Part shown: piece by piece, positions 8,947 to 16,943 of the stretch
Numbering within the stretch: the stretch's first letter is position 1
Layout of the letters: every line of letters begins with the position of its first letter
Assembly: GCA_963747345.1 (NCBI GenBank)
Contig: CAVVFA010000023.1
Coordinates: 1 to 64,000 of the forward strand
DNA from: GCA-2746795 sp963747345
GTDB taxonomy: Bacteria; Chloroflexota; Anaerolineae; Promineifilales; Promineifilaceae
Reading direction: 5' to 3'
DNA length: 64,000 bases
Position numbers and translations under genes: made by a program
Notes under the pieces: model-generated
Told to the model about the DNA's origin: nothing
What the model saw: the letters and a program-made list of their open reading frames with translations, nothing else
Database searches by the model: none

Positions 8947-11126
8947 TGCGTAACGATTATTCACAAAATACGCCTCACGCCTTACGAGAATCTATGCAGC
9001 CATCACCTTCTAACAAATCCAACACTACCACCCTCTGGATTGTTTTTTCCGGAATCATGATTTTTGCCTTTTGCGGCATTTGCTTTGTCGGCATGAGTCT
9101 GACCGGCGCGATTTTGTGGTATCGGTATGATCAGGTGGCGCTTGTGCCAACGGAGACGCCTGCGGCCGCTATCGTTGTGGAAGCAACGCCACAGGCATTG
9201 CCAACAGTGGAATCTTTTAAGCCGGAAACGGCCACTTCGGCTCCGCTCAGTGCAAGCGTTTCCCCCACAGAAACAACGCCAAGCGAACCAACCAACCCAG
9301 CGCCCACCCTTGAACCCCTCCCCTTCACGTCATCCATTTTGCCACCAGAAACCATCAACCAGCAGCCCATTCCACCCCGTGCTCAAGCTGATTTACAAAT
9401 GCTTCTCACCACCGATTACCCCGTCAACGACTATTTCTTAACCGCCGAACGCCTCAGCGCCAGCAAAATCGGCGACCGTACCGTCACCGCACCGCAGTAT
9501 GTCCTGGGCGATACCCAAACCTTCATCACCGATAATGGTAACATTCAGGCGACGCTGTTAGGCATTACTGATCACGCCTACTTCTGGATTGAAGATGGGT
9601 TGGATTATAATCATGGCGACGTGCAAACAATGGCCAATCGCCTGGAACACGATTACTATGAGCGCCTCGTTACCCTCTTCGGGCAAGAATGGCAGCCCGG
9701 CGTTGATAACGATCCGCACTTTAGCATTTTGCATTTGGCTGGCGAATCCAACGCCAGCGAACTAGGCTACTTCAGCAGCACTGATGAATACCCGCAAACG
9801 CTCTATGCCGACTCCAATCAGCAAGAAATCGTCTATTTGGTGATGGGCAATTTAGAATTGGGCGACGATTTATATTTCGGCACGCTGGTTCACGAGTTGC
9901 AGCATCTTATCCAATGGTATGTAGACCCCAACGAATCGACCTGGCTCAACGAGGGTCTGTCCCAATTAGCGGAAATCTACGTTGGCCTGGATACCGCCAC
10001 CCCCATTGATTATATTCACCATCCCGAAACGCGCCTCAACAGTTGGGATTACGAGTCCGACGCCGTCGATGCCCATTACAGCGCGGCCTATCTCTACTCA
10101 GTTTATATGTGGGAACAGTTGGGGGAAACGGCCGTTCAGGAATTATCACGCCATCCAGCCAACGGGCTGGCCTCGGTGCAAGCCATCTTGCAAGGCTACG
10201 CTCCCGAACGCAGCCTATCCAATTTCACCGCCGATTGGGTCGCCGCCAATTTTCTGGACAATCCTGATGCAGGTTCTCAATTCTATTACGAAAATCTGGA
10301 TTTAGGCCGCCCCACCTACGAATGGCGTATTAAAGATACGCCTCAGGAAAAAACATTTGAACTGGCACAATTCGGCACGCATTACATCGATTTAGACGTG
10401 CGCGGTCCCCTCACCATCACCTTTGCCGGCAATACCACCGCTCCGCTCATCACGAGCGACCCACGCAGCGGTGAACAAATCTGGTACGCCCCCGGTCAAG
10501 ATGAAACCAACGCCCACCTCACCGCACCCTTCGACCTCACCGGTCTCAACAGCGCCACCCTCACCTTTGCCGCCTGGTACGACCTGGAAGAAGAATATGA
10601 TTACGCTTATGTTTCGATTTCAACAGATGGGGGACAAAGCTGGGAACTGCTGGTGCCAGACCATACCTCTGCTGGCGAATTCGGGCCTTCTTATAACGGC
10701 CGTTCTGAATTTGAAAACGATCACCTCGACGGTTGGGTCAAAGAATCCATCTCGCTCAACAGCTACATCGGACAGCCCGTACTTGTGCGCTTCGACGTAC
10801 TCACCGACTCAGCCATATCCGGTCAAGGCTTCGCCATCGACGACCTTGCCATCCCAGAACTCGGCTTCCAAGACAATGCCGAAACCGAGACAACAGAATG
10901 GGAAGCCAAAGGCTTCGTGCAAATTGGGAAACAACTGCCGCAGCAATGGGCAGTGCAGTTCATCGAGCCAACTGGCTCCACCCCACAAGTAACCCGGCTC
11001 ATGCTCAACGAGCTAAATCAGGGACAATGGCAGCTCAACGTTGGCAAAAAAGGTGGCGTTCTGGCAATTACGCCCCTCACCCCCTACGTCGATTCCCCCG
11101 CCGATTACTGGCTAAAAATCGAGTAG
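8946..11126 (+). CDS. membrane-anchored zinc metallopeptidase, paralogue of the preceding gene
   Basis: Second member of a tandem pair with the same plan: zinc motif HELQH starting at residue 316, NEGLSQLAE after it, and a C-terminal jelly roll (LTAPFDLTGLNSATLTF, AIDDLAIPELGF). Instead of a lipobox it has a cytoplasmic N-terminus of about 30 residues, one membrane helix (about 30-55), and a Thr/Pro-rich linker (TPSEPTNPAPTLEP) to the catalytic domain. Start at ATG 8946 overlaps the upstream stop by one base. Two differently anchored copies suggest division of labour on the cell surface. Substrate unknown. Confidence 0.8.
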   Translation: MRNDYSQNTPHALRESMQPSPSNKSNTTTLWIVFSGIMIFAFCGICFVGMSLTGAILWYRYDQVALVPTETPAAAIVVEATPQALPTVESFKPETATSAPLSASVSPTETTPSEPTNPAPTLEPLPFTSSILPPETINQQPIPPRAQADLQMLLTTDYPVNDYFLTAERLSASKIGDRTVTAPQYVLGDTQTFITDNGNIQATLLGITDHAYFWIEDGLDYNHGDVQTMANRLEHDYYERLVTLFGQEWQPGVDNDPHFSILHLAGESNASELGYFSSTDEYPQTLYADSNQQEIVYLVMGNLELGDDLYFGTLVHELQHLIQWYVDPNESTWLNEGLSQLAEIYVGLDTATPIDYIHHPETRLNSWDYESDAVDAHYSAAYLYSVYMWEQLGETAVQELSRHPANGLASVQAILQGYAPERSLSNFTADWVAANFLDNPDAGSQFYYENLDLGRPTYEWRIKDTPQEKTFELAQFGTHYIDLDVRGPLTITFAGNTTAPLITSDPRSGEQIWYAPGQDETNAHLTAPFDLTGLNSATLTFAAWYDLEEEYDYAYVSISTDGGQSWELLVPDHTSAGEFGPSYNGRSEFENDHLDGWVKESISLNSYIGQPVLVRFDVLTDSAISGQGFAIDDLAIPELGFQDNAETETTEWEAKGFVQIGKQLPQQWAVQFIEPTGSTPQVTRLMLNELNQGQWQLNVGKKGGVLAITPLTPYVDSPADYWLKIE

Positions 11127-11134
11127 CAACATTG

Positions 11135-11150
11135 AGACCGTAAGGGTTTT
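11135..11150. repeat. half copy of the AGACCC-AAGGGTTT hairpin family
   Basis: AGACCGTAAGGGTTTT just after the metallopeptidase stop matches the left arm of the palindromes at 44599, 50151, 52314 and 57894. The right arm is degenerate (CGAGACTAAACTC). Confidence 0.35.
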
Positions 11151-11212
11151 AGGGTTCGCGTCATTGAATGACTCGAGACTAAACTCTTCGGATCTGTCTT
11201 GTTACAACAAAT

Positions 11213-11428
11213 TTAGGCCGCAGACGCATCTCGATACTGCGTTTCTAGCTCGATTCGTTTTTGTTCACGCGCAAGGCGTCCTTCTTCCAAAGCCAGATTC
11301 CAGCGGTCAACAGCACTCTTCTTCAACTCTTCACCAGAGGCCGGTGTAAACAAAACTACCAACACACTTCCCACCAATGCCCCAGAAATTGCACCTGCCA
11401 TAAAACTAAATACTTTATTCATCGTCAT
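11213..11428 (-). CDS. YtxH-like small membrane protein
   Basis: 71 residues. An N-terminal glycine-rich helix (FMAGAISGALVGSVLVVLF) is followed by TPASGEELKK and a charged amphipathic tail. This is the pattern of YtxH-domain proteins (glycine-zipper helix followed by P-x-S-G-x-E-x-R/K), which are small and often stress-related. AGGAG lies upstream; either ATG 11428 or ATG 11422 may be used (spacing 4 or 10). The upstream gene pair is on the opposite strand and convergent. Function unknown. Confidence 0.65.
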   Translation of the reverse strand: MTMNKVFSFMAGAISGALVGSVLVVLFTPASGEELKKSAVDRWNLALEEGRLAREQKRIELETQYRDASAA

Positions 11429-11584
11429 TCAACTCCTGAATTGTTTTCTTTCCCCAATTATACTCTAACCTAAGTGGCAAGCACCGCCTTCACCTTTTCT
11501 GCGAATTGAAATCATAGTGGGCGACCAATTTATTAAAAACGGCATGGTTCATTCTATAACTAATTCATCTTTATACTTTTGGGG

Positions 11585-11642
11585 TGTAGCCGCGGCATCC
11601 TTGCCGCGTTTATACCTGCACGGCAAGGATGCCGCGGCTACA
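11585..11642. repeat. 22-bp-stem hairpin repeat (GCGGCATCC family)
   Basis: Perfect inverted repeat TGTAGCCGCGGCATCCTTGC.. (22 bp per arm) with a loop of about 14 bases. It lies in the gap between two minus-strand genes. A decayed relative is at 28880-28935, and a fragment (CACGGCTACATTTGCCGCG) is near 31304. Confidence 0.75.
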
Positions 11643-11707
11643 AATTGTAAAGGATATTGGTAAGCTTTTTGAACCATGCCTTAAAACGAATCATGCCGAA
11701 TCCTGTT

Positions 11708-13030
11708 TTAACATTTTTGTTGGAGACGAGACAGCCGATATTCCAATTCAGCTTGAACAAGAGCGGCACGCTTTGGCGTCCAACTTTGCGTGAGCGTCAA
11801 AGCCTGCTCCGTCCAAGTGATAGCGGTGGTGAGGTCTACTTCGTGCCATTCATAGAATTTGGCAAGTTCGATATGGGCTTCAATACTGTCAAAGCTGGTG
11901 GCGGCGATTTGCTGCCAGTAAGGCACGGCTTCGGCACGGCGATCCTGCCGTTTGAGCAGCGCGCCCAGTTCAGCCAAGGCGCTGTGGTAGGTTTCCAACG
12001 GCAAATCGCTTTGCACGGCTTGCTTCAGAGTTTGTTCAGACGTTTCCGTATCACCCAATGCCGCTTGCCATTTGCCTAGACTGTACAGGTCGATGGGGTG
12101 GTCGCTGGCGTTGGCCCGGGCAAACTGACGCATAACACGGCTGGCGAGTGTGACCATCGACACCATATCAATTTGGTTATGGTAAAAGACGCGGCTGAGT
12201 TCGGTGGCGTCGCCGTGACGCAAATAGGCGTTGTAGAGGCTGGGGATGAGGAAGCCAGGCACGTCTTCATGGGTGCGGTGCAGTCCGAGCAAGGTTTCTT
12301 CCAGACTGCCTAACGCACAGGAGCCGAGCCGCTGTCGCCATAGACGGCGTGCAGGCGGCAGCAAGTCGATATGGGGCTTTTCGCGGATGTCGGTACGCAT
12401 CCGGTTCATGAGAAAGCGGGTATCGAGAAGGGGAATGTCGAAGGAACGGCCGTTAAAGGTTATCAGTCCCGCTTTTTCAGCCAACAATTCATCCAACAGC
12501 AGGAGCATGGCCGGTTCGTCCCCATGGTCGCGCAAGAAATATTGGCGCACCACGAATACGTCGCCAGCGGTACCTCGTTCAAAAAAGGCCGCACCCACCA
12601 TAAACGCCAGTGTACCGGCTCCCGCCAACCCCGTCGTTTCGGTATCAATAAAAAGAAAGTCGCGGAAGTTGAGCCTCTCTAGTCGCGGGTCTTTGGTGAA
12701 AACGGCGGCTGGTGCTGGTGACAAAGCCAGTAAGTCTTGCAGCAGGTCTTGACCGTGCTGATAGCTGAGTGGATACACTTTGTCCAGGATGTAGCAACTG
12801 CCTTCGGCGGTCTCTTCGCGGCGGATGCCGGGCAAGAGGGTGTCGATGGGCTGCGGGGGATCGAAACCTTCTTCAAAGGGGGATGGCGCATGGGGGAATA
12901 ACGGCCGTTTGGCTGAATCCGAAGGCGGCATGGGTTTCGCTATCGGCTGTGGTTTTGGCGCCAGTTTTAGGTCGCGTGCCCCTTTAGACACGCCCAGACG
13001 GCGCAATTTTGCGCTTAGTTTGTCGTCCAT
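11708..13030 (-). CDS. YprB-type RNase H-like nuclease with TPR-like C-terminus
   Basis: 440 residues. The central domain begins with DFLFIDTETTGL, the first acidic motif of DEDD exonucleases, and continues with ITFNGRSFDIPLL and HNQIDMVSM, the pattern of the ribonuclease-H-like YprB family. The last 120 residues are helical repeats resembling TPRs (LGKWQAALGDTETSEQTL, AEAVPYWQQIAA). The start at 13030 (MDDKLSAKLRRLGVS) fits the family. An in-frame GTG 18 codons upstream has no better ribosome site. Substrate is unknown. Two palindromes AACGGCCGTT lie inside. Confidence 0.75.
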   Translation of the reverse strand: MDDKLSAKLRRLGVSKGARDLKLAPKPQPIAKPMPPSDSAKRPLFPHAPSPFEEGFDPPQPIDTLLPGIRREETAEGSCYILDKVYPLSYQHGQDLLQDLLALSPAPAAVFTKDPRLERLNFRDFLFIDTETTGLAGAGTLAFMVGAAFFERGTAGDVFVVRQYFLRDHGDEPAMLLLLDELLAEKAGLITFNGRSFDIPLLDTRFLMNRMRTDIREKPHIDLLPPARRLWRQRLGSCALGSLEETLLGLHRTHEDVPGFLIPSLYNAYLRHGDATELSRVFYHNQIDMVSMVTLASRVMRQFARANASDHPIDLYSLGKWQAALGDTETSEQTLKQAVQSDLPLETYHSALAELGALLKRQDRRAEAVPYWQQIAATSFDSIEAHIELAKFYEWHEVDLTTAITWTEQALTLTQSWTPKRAALVQAELEYRLSRLQQKC

Positions 13031-13172
13031 TTGTTCTGATTGTAAGCCGCGAACAAGTGAATGACAACTAAACAATTTCCCCACCTATAAGTCAGCCAAA
13101 TTGACATGGGTTATACTCACCCAGGCTGATTGCCAACTCGCCTATCAGCCAAATAAACGACAGGATTACGTT

Positions 13173-13781
13173 ATGAAAATTTATCTCGCCCGACACGGGC
13201 AATCACGCTGGCAAGTGGAAAAAAGTGAAGCGGATTGGAATTCACCCCTTTCTGATTTAGGCCACGAACAAGGCCGACTCCTTGGCAGTTGGCTTGGTAA
13301 TAACCCGCAATTAAGCTATGACGCTCATGTCGAGATTAAAGCGATTTATGCCAGCCCCTTAGAACGTGCTCACGAAACGGCCGTTTACACCGCAAATAAT
13401 CTCAATCTGCCCATCACCACGGTAAAGCCACTGGCCGAAGCTGAATTTTTAGTCTCGCCCCATTTGCCCTCTGCCCCATTTCCTGGGCAACTGCCAACAG
13501 CAAACGGTACGCTTTCAGACGAATACCTAGCCTTCAAGGCACAAGCCCACACCGCCCTGGATACGCTCGTCGCAGAAGCGGATGCCCAGGGCGGCCCCAT
13601 TCTGGCGTTCGCCCACGGCGCTTTGATTTCAACGCTGTTCCGCATCGCGGCGGGCAGTGACACCGTCTCGTTCTGGATTTACAATACGAGCCTAAATCTC
13701 ATCGAGTGGAAACGAGGGCGCTGGCATTTCGTCTACCTCAATTTACTGGATCATTTATCACCAGAACTCCGAACCTATTAA
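13173..13781 (+). CDS. histidine phosphatase family protein
   Basis: 202 residues, cytosolic. Starts with MKIYLARHGQSRWQ, the RHG motif whose His becomes phosphorylated; the partner residues are in SPLERAHETA (Arg, Glu) and FAHGALIS (second His). This is the phosphoglycerate-mutase-like branch, and substrates range from sugar phosphates to nucleotides; none can be assigned. ATG 13173 has AGGA 8 bases upstream, whereas the longer frame beginning at 13101 runs through sequence without protein-like composition. A 12-base gap separates it from the CPBP protease gene, so the two are probably co-transcribed. Confidence 0.85.
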   Translation: MKIYLARHGQSRWQVEKSEADWNSPLSDLGHEQGRLLGSWLGNNPQLSYDAHVEIKAIYASPLERAHETAVYTANNLNLPITTVKPLAEAEFLVSPHLPSAPFPGQLPTANGTLSDEYLAFKAQAHTALDTLVAEADAQGGPILAFAHGALISTLFRIAAGSDTVSFWIYNTSLNLIEWKRGRWHFVYLNLLDHLSPELRTY

Positions 13782-13793
13782 GGACAAAAACCT

Positions 13794-14789
13794 ATGCCCA
13801 TTGGATTAGGACTCATCGCCGTCATTGGTTTAATTTTGCTGGCAAATTTCATTGAAACGAGCAAAAACACAACCTATTCTCGCCTGTTCACCTGGCTGCT
13901 GCTGTTGATCAACGTGCCCATCCTGCTATTGGGTTTAGCCTTAGCCATCCTGCCCTCAGATTTCTTCCTCGGTTTATCAGCGCCAAGCGGCGACCCCTTT
14001 TTACTGGATTGGCAAGCAGCAGGATTAACCCTCGCTATGATGGGGGTGTGGGGCATTGTGGTTAGTTTGCCGTCCACCCGCCGTTTATTCGCGCGAGTGC
14101 TTCCCTTAAAAGCGGACTCTCCTGTTCATGCACTGGGGTTGGTGCTGGCTGGGTATCTGATAGGGAATACGGTCTTTTCGCTCACGCAGGGGGGATTAGA
14201 GGAATTGGCAGAAACGGCCGTTTCCGCATCCATCTATGAAATCCTCCTCATGCAAACCCTGTTTGCCGCCATCGCCCTGTTGAGCGTCGGGCTTTACACT
14301 CGCCGTTCCCCCGGAGAAACAAGAACCCGACTTGGCCTGGAACGCCCCACAGGTCGCCAATTGTTGATTGGCGGCGGCTGGATTATGGTACTCGTCGTAC
14401 TGCAAGGCATAGCAGGAGCCATATGGATGCTGCTAGACAGTTCTCAAGCCGAACTACTAGAAGGCATCAGCAGCGAGTTATTAGGCGACATTGACACCAT
14501 CGCAGAATGGGCGCTTTTAGCAGCCGCCACAGGTACTGGCGAAGAACTGTTGTTTCGTGGTGCCATTCAACCGGTATTTGGCATTGGCATCACCTCGTTT
14601 TTATTTGCCACTGCCCATGTGCAATATGGCATCACCCCTGTCACATTTGTTGTATTTATTATTGGCATCATTCTGGGTTTAATTCGTCGTCAATACAATA
14701 CAACCACCTCAATTTTTGTCCATGCTGGCTATAATTTCATATTGGGTATGTTGAGCCTAATCGCTCTACAATTAGAGCAGATGGTCTGA
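13794..14789 (+). CDS. CPBP family intramembrane glutamic endopeptidase
   Basis: 331 residues with about eight membrane helices. The C-terminal half contains the three signature motifs of the CPBP (Abi/Rce1-like) proteases: GEELLFRG, FATAHVQYG and FVHAGYNFILG (EExxxR, FxxxH, HxxxN). Such enzymes cut inside the membrane or process prenylated or bacteriocin-like peptides; the bacterial substrates are mostly unknown. AAGGA precedes the ATG. Likely in an operon with the histidine phosphatase. A palindrome at 14213 adds Glu-Thr-Ala-Val in the loop between helices. Confidence 0.85.
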   Translation: MPIGLGLIAVIGLILLANFIETSKNTTYSRLFTWLLLLINVPILLLGLALAILPSDFFLGLSAPSGDPFLLDWQAAGLTLAMMGVWGIVVSLPSTRRLFARVLPLKADSPVHALGLVLAGYLIGNTVFSLTQGGLEELAETAVSASIYEILLMQTLFAAIALLSVGLYTRRSPGETRTRLGLERPTGRQLLIGGGWIMVLVVLQGIAGAIWMLLDSSQAELLEGISSELLGDIDTIAEWALLAAATGTGEELLFRGAIQPVFGIGITSFLFATAHVQYGITPVTFVVFIIGIILGLIRRQYNTTTSIFVHAGYNFILGMLSLIALQLEQMV

Positions 14790-14798
14790 TGAGCAAAG

Positions 14799-14828
14799 TT
14801 GGCATTTAAAAATTCTTTTTGTTATAAT
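14799..14828 (+). promoter_or_regulatory. sigma70-type promoter of tRNA-Pro
   Basis: -35 TTGGCA (14799-14804), 18-base spacer, -10 TATAAT (14823-14828), placing transcription start a few bases before the tRNA at 14841. Confidence 0.7.
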
Positions 14829-14840
14829 CCCGCACTCATT

Positions 14841-14914
14841 CGGGGCATGGCGCAGCTTGGTAGCGCGCTTCACTGGGGGTGAAGAGGTCGTGGGTTCAAG
14901 TCCCGCTGCCCCGA
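14841..14914 (+). tRNA. tRNA-Pro (anticodon GGG)
   Basis: Complete cloverleaf: acceptor CGGGGCA/TGCCCCG with discriminator A, D arm GCGC..GCGC, anticodon stem CTTCA/TGAAG around loop CTGGGGG (anticodon GGG), T arm GTGGG TTCAAGT CCCGC. The CCA end is not encoded. It reads Pro codons CCC and CCU. Confidence 0.95.
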
Positions 14915-14921
14915 CTATTAA

Positions 14922-14961
14922 AACGCCGCTTCAGCTATTGATGCGGCGTTTTTGTTTTTTT
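14922..14961 (+). terminator. rho-independent terminator of tRNA-Pro
   Basis: Stem AACGCCGC (14922-14929) / GCGGCGTT (14943-14950) followed by a T-rich run to 14961. Confidence 0.85.
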
Positions 14962-14974
14962 AATGAGGCAAATC

Positions 14975-15523
14975 ATGAACAATCAAGACACCATAACTCA
15001 AGATAACAATCCTTCTACAGACCGTGCCAAACAGGTACAACGCATACTCGCCCTTGTATTCTTCATTTTAGGCATCGCTTTGTGTTTAATAGCCGTTTCC
15101 CTTGATTATTTGGGACTCGATCTCACCCCAGGTTTTGGCGCAGTACAAATGCTGCAATTTCTCTTAGGCGCATCTTGCCTGACCTTAGCTGGATTTTTAT
15201 ATCTGTACACGCTACGTCAACATGATGCCCCAAAATCGCTTCAAGCAGATATTGGCAGTCGGTTGGGGGCAACGGGTCTGGTTTTTATGTATGTAGCTGG
15301 TTTTGCTGACTTAATTGGTATTGGCACGCATGTAAACCCTTCCTTTTCACGGCCGTTTTCCGGCCCATTACAACTCGCGGGTTTATTTTTAGGAACCGTA
15401 TCAATTATCGTGGGAATGCTGCTCTATCATTCTAGCAGGAAGATAAGCGGAGGACGTTCTTCTATGGAATTTATAGTAAATGGCAATGGGGATGAAGACA
15501 AAGAGCCTATGGAACAAAACTAA
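14975..15523 (+). CDS. hypothetical four-helix membrane protein
   Basis: 182 residues. A polar N-terminus of about 25 residues is followed by four hydrophobic helices (first: RILALVFFILGIALCLIAVS) and a short charged tail. I do not recognise the family. The start at 14975 is chosen because GAGGCA lies 6 bases upstream; an ATG at 14963 sits in the tRNA terminator T run. The end overlaps the convergent gene by 17 bases. Confidence 0.6.
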   Translation: MNNQDTITQDNNPSTDRAKQVQRILALVFFILGIALCLIAVSLDYLGLDLTPGFGAVQMLQFLLGASCLTLAGFLYLYTLRQHDAPKSLQADIGSRLGATGLVFMYVAGFADLIGIGTHVNPSFSRPFSGPLQLAGLFLGTVSIIVGMLLYHSSRKISGGRSSMEFIVNGNGDEDKEPMEQN

Positions 15524-16907
15524 GTTGGAAAGATTGATTCAACACACTGAAAAGAGCCTCGTCCGCTTGAGGGTTTTGATACCGCACAAAAAACTGGAGC
15601 GTTTGCCCTGGCGGAATTGTCCACGGTAATTCAGGATTCGTTGCCAACAGTAAAAAGCTCGCCCCGTCAGCCGTTCTCAATGATAAATTTTGCTGCGTTA
15701 CCACGATTTGCTGCGATCCCAAATTTGTAATCTGCCCATCCATCATCAACGAGGCGTTATCCGGAGTAATCGTTGCCCCCAAAAGCGTGATGTTAGTTTG
15801 CTGAACCGCATTACTGCCCCCACCATAATCAATCACAACTTGAATCTGCGCACCCGTACCCACGTCTGATATGATCCATTGCACCGTGCCGCTATCCAAA
15901 CTGATTGGCACTTGATAGCCAGCCGTCGCCTGTATGATCTGTCCCACATTCAACGGCCCGCTTAAAACAGGATAATTACCAGACTGGCTCGCCATGGAAT
16001 TAAGCGCGTATTGATTGCCAAGCTCATCGGACAGCGCAAGTTGCAAATTATTGGTATCAATTGCAGAACTACCCACATTTTCAATTTGATAGTCCACACG
16101 GTAATAGGCAAATCCATCGGGCGCACTGCCCTGACTGGGATCATAAGCCGTACCAGTCACCGCGATTTCCATGTTCCCCACCTGGCACATTTCACCAACC
16201 TGACACGTATTGGCCTGAAAATTATCACCCATATCAGGTGGTACCACATACCGCCCTTTCACAACGAGTCGGTCTTCTTGAGAACCATCCGTCAAAATAA
16301 TGGTCGCGCCAGGAGATTGCTGCGTATAAATATCCTGATCTGAGGCCATCACCATATCTTTGCTTTCAAATGAGAACACATACGAAATTCCCTCGTGTGT
16401 CACCATTTCAAATTCATCACCAGGGCCAAGCAAATCCATGACAGTTTGATTATCGTCTGTATTGGGCAAGCCAAACACGTAATTAACGATGGTGCCATAC
16501 ACCCAGGCGGCTGAACCATCCCCTACATCAGGAGACCAGACCCCGTTCTCAGGAATTAATTGGGGTTGAATGGTGAAGGAACGGCCGTTTAACGTCAAAG
16601 TAGCTGGAATATCCACCGTTGCTGATATCGTCCCAGTACCATCCACCGCATTCCAAACGGGTGTTTGCAACGGGAGAACCGACGAGACATCTGTCGCAAA
16701 GGGAGTTGGCTGACCACCACTCAAAAAGTTAGTGCCCGTTCCACGCAGCAAGAAAAACAAGAAAATCGGAACCAGGCACAGTCCCATAAAAGCCATCGCC
16801 ACCAAAACACCAATGAGAAAACCTCGATTCTCCTTGATCTTGTCTGTCAGGGAACTGCTTTCTGTTTGATCTTCAATGGGGGCACTATCTTGTGATTCTG
16901 GCGGCAT
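15507..16907 (-). CDS. membrane-anchored protein with degenerate sortase-like domain and DUF4352-like domain
   Basis: 466 residues: cytoplasmic N-terminus, one helix (about 30-55), then two outside domains. The first (about 100-225) runs like a class E/F sortase: GDEFEMVTHEGISYVFSFES resembles the sortase L..GD..V.....YVY strand, and IILTDGSQEDRLVVKGRYV resembles the LTLITC...RLVVRA strand. The catalytic Cys is replaced (TDG instead of TC) and no His is found where GH is expected; only the Arg remains. The second domain (about 235-355) matches DUF4352-type beta sandwiches (YRVDYQIENVGSSAIDTNN). Likely non-enzymatic surface function. Sortase likeness is my inference from pattern. Confidence 0.6.
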   Translation of the reverse strand: MPPESQDSAPIEDQTESSSLTDKIKENRGFLIGVLVAMAFMGLCLVPIFLFFLLRGTGTNFLSGGQPTPFATDVSSVLPLQTPVWNAVDGTGTISATVDIPATLTLNGRSFTIQPQLIPENGVWSPDVGDGSAAWVYGTIVNYVFGLPNTDDNQTVMDLLGPGDEFEMVTHEGISYVFSFESKDMVMASDQDIYTQQSPGATIILTDGSQEDRLVVKGRYVVPPDMGDNFQANTCQVGEMCQVGNMEIAVTGTAYDPSQGSAPDGFAYYRVDYQIENVGSSAIDTNNLQLALSDELGNQYALNSMASQSGNYPVLSGPLNVGQIIQATAGYQVPISLDSGTVQWIISDVGTGAQIQVVIDYGGGSNAVQQTNITLLGATITPDNASLMMDGQITNLGSQQIVVTQQNLSLRTADGASFLLLATNPELPWTIPPGQTLQFFVRYQNPQADEALFSVLNQSFQLSFVP

Positions 16908-16943
16908 AGATAATTCTCTTGCGAGTCGTTGATTCCTAAATAT

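Noticed and set aside
13104..13125. TTGACA followed by TTATAC before the histidine phosphatase gene
   Set aside because: The spacing between the two boxes is only about 4 bases, too short for a promoter.
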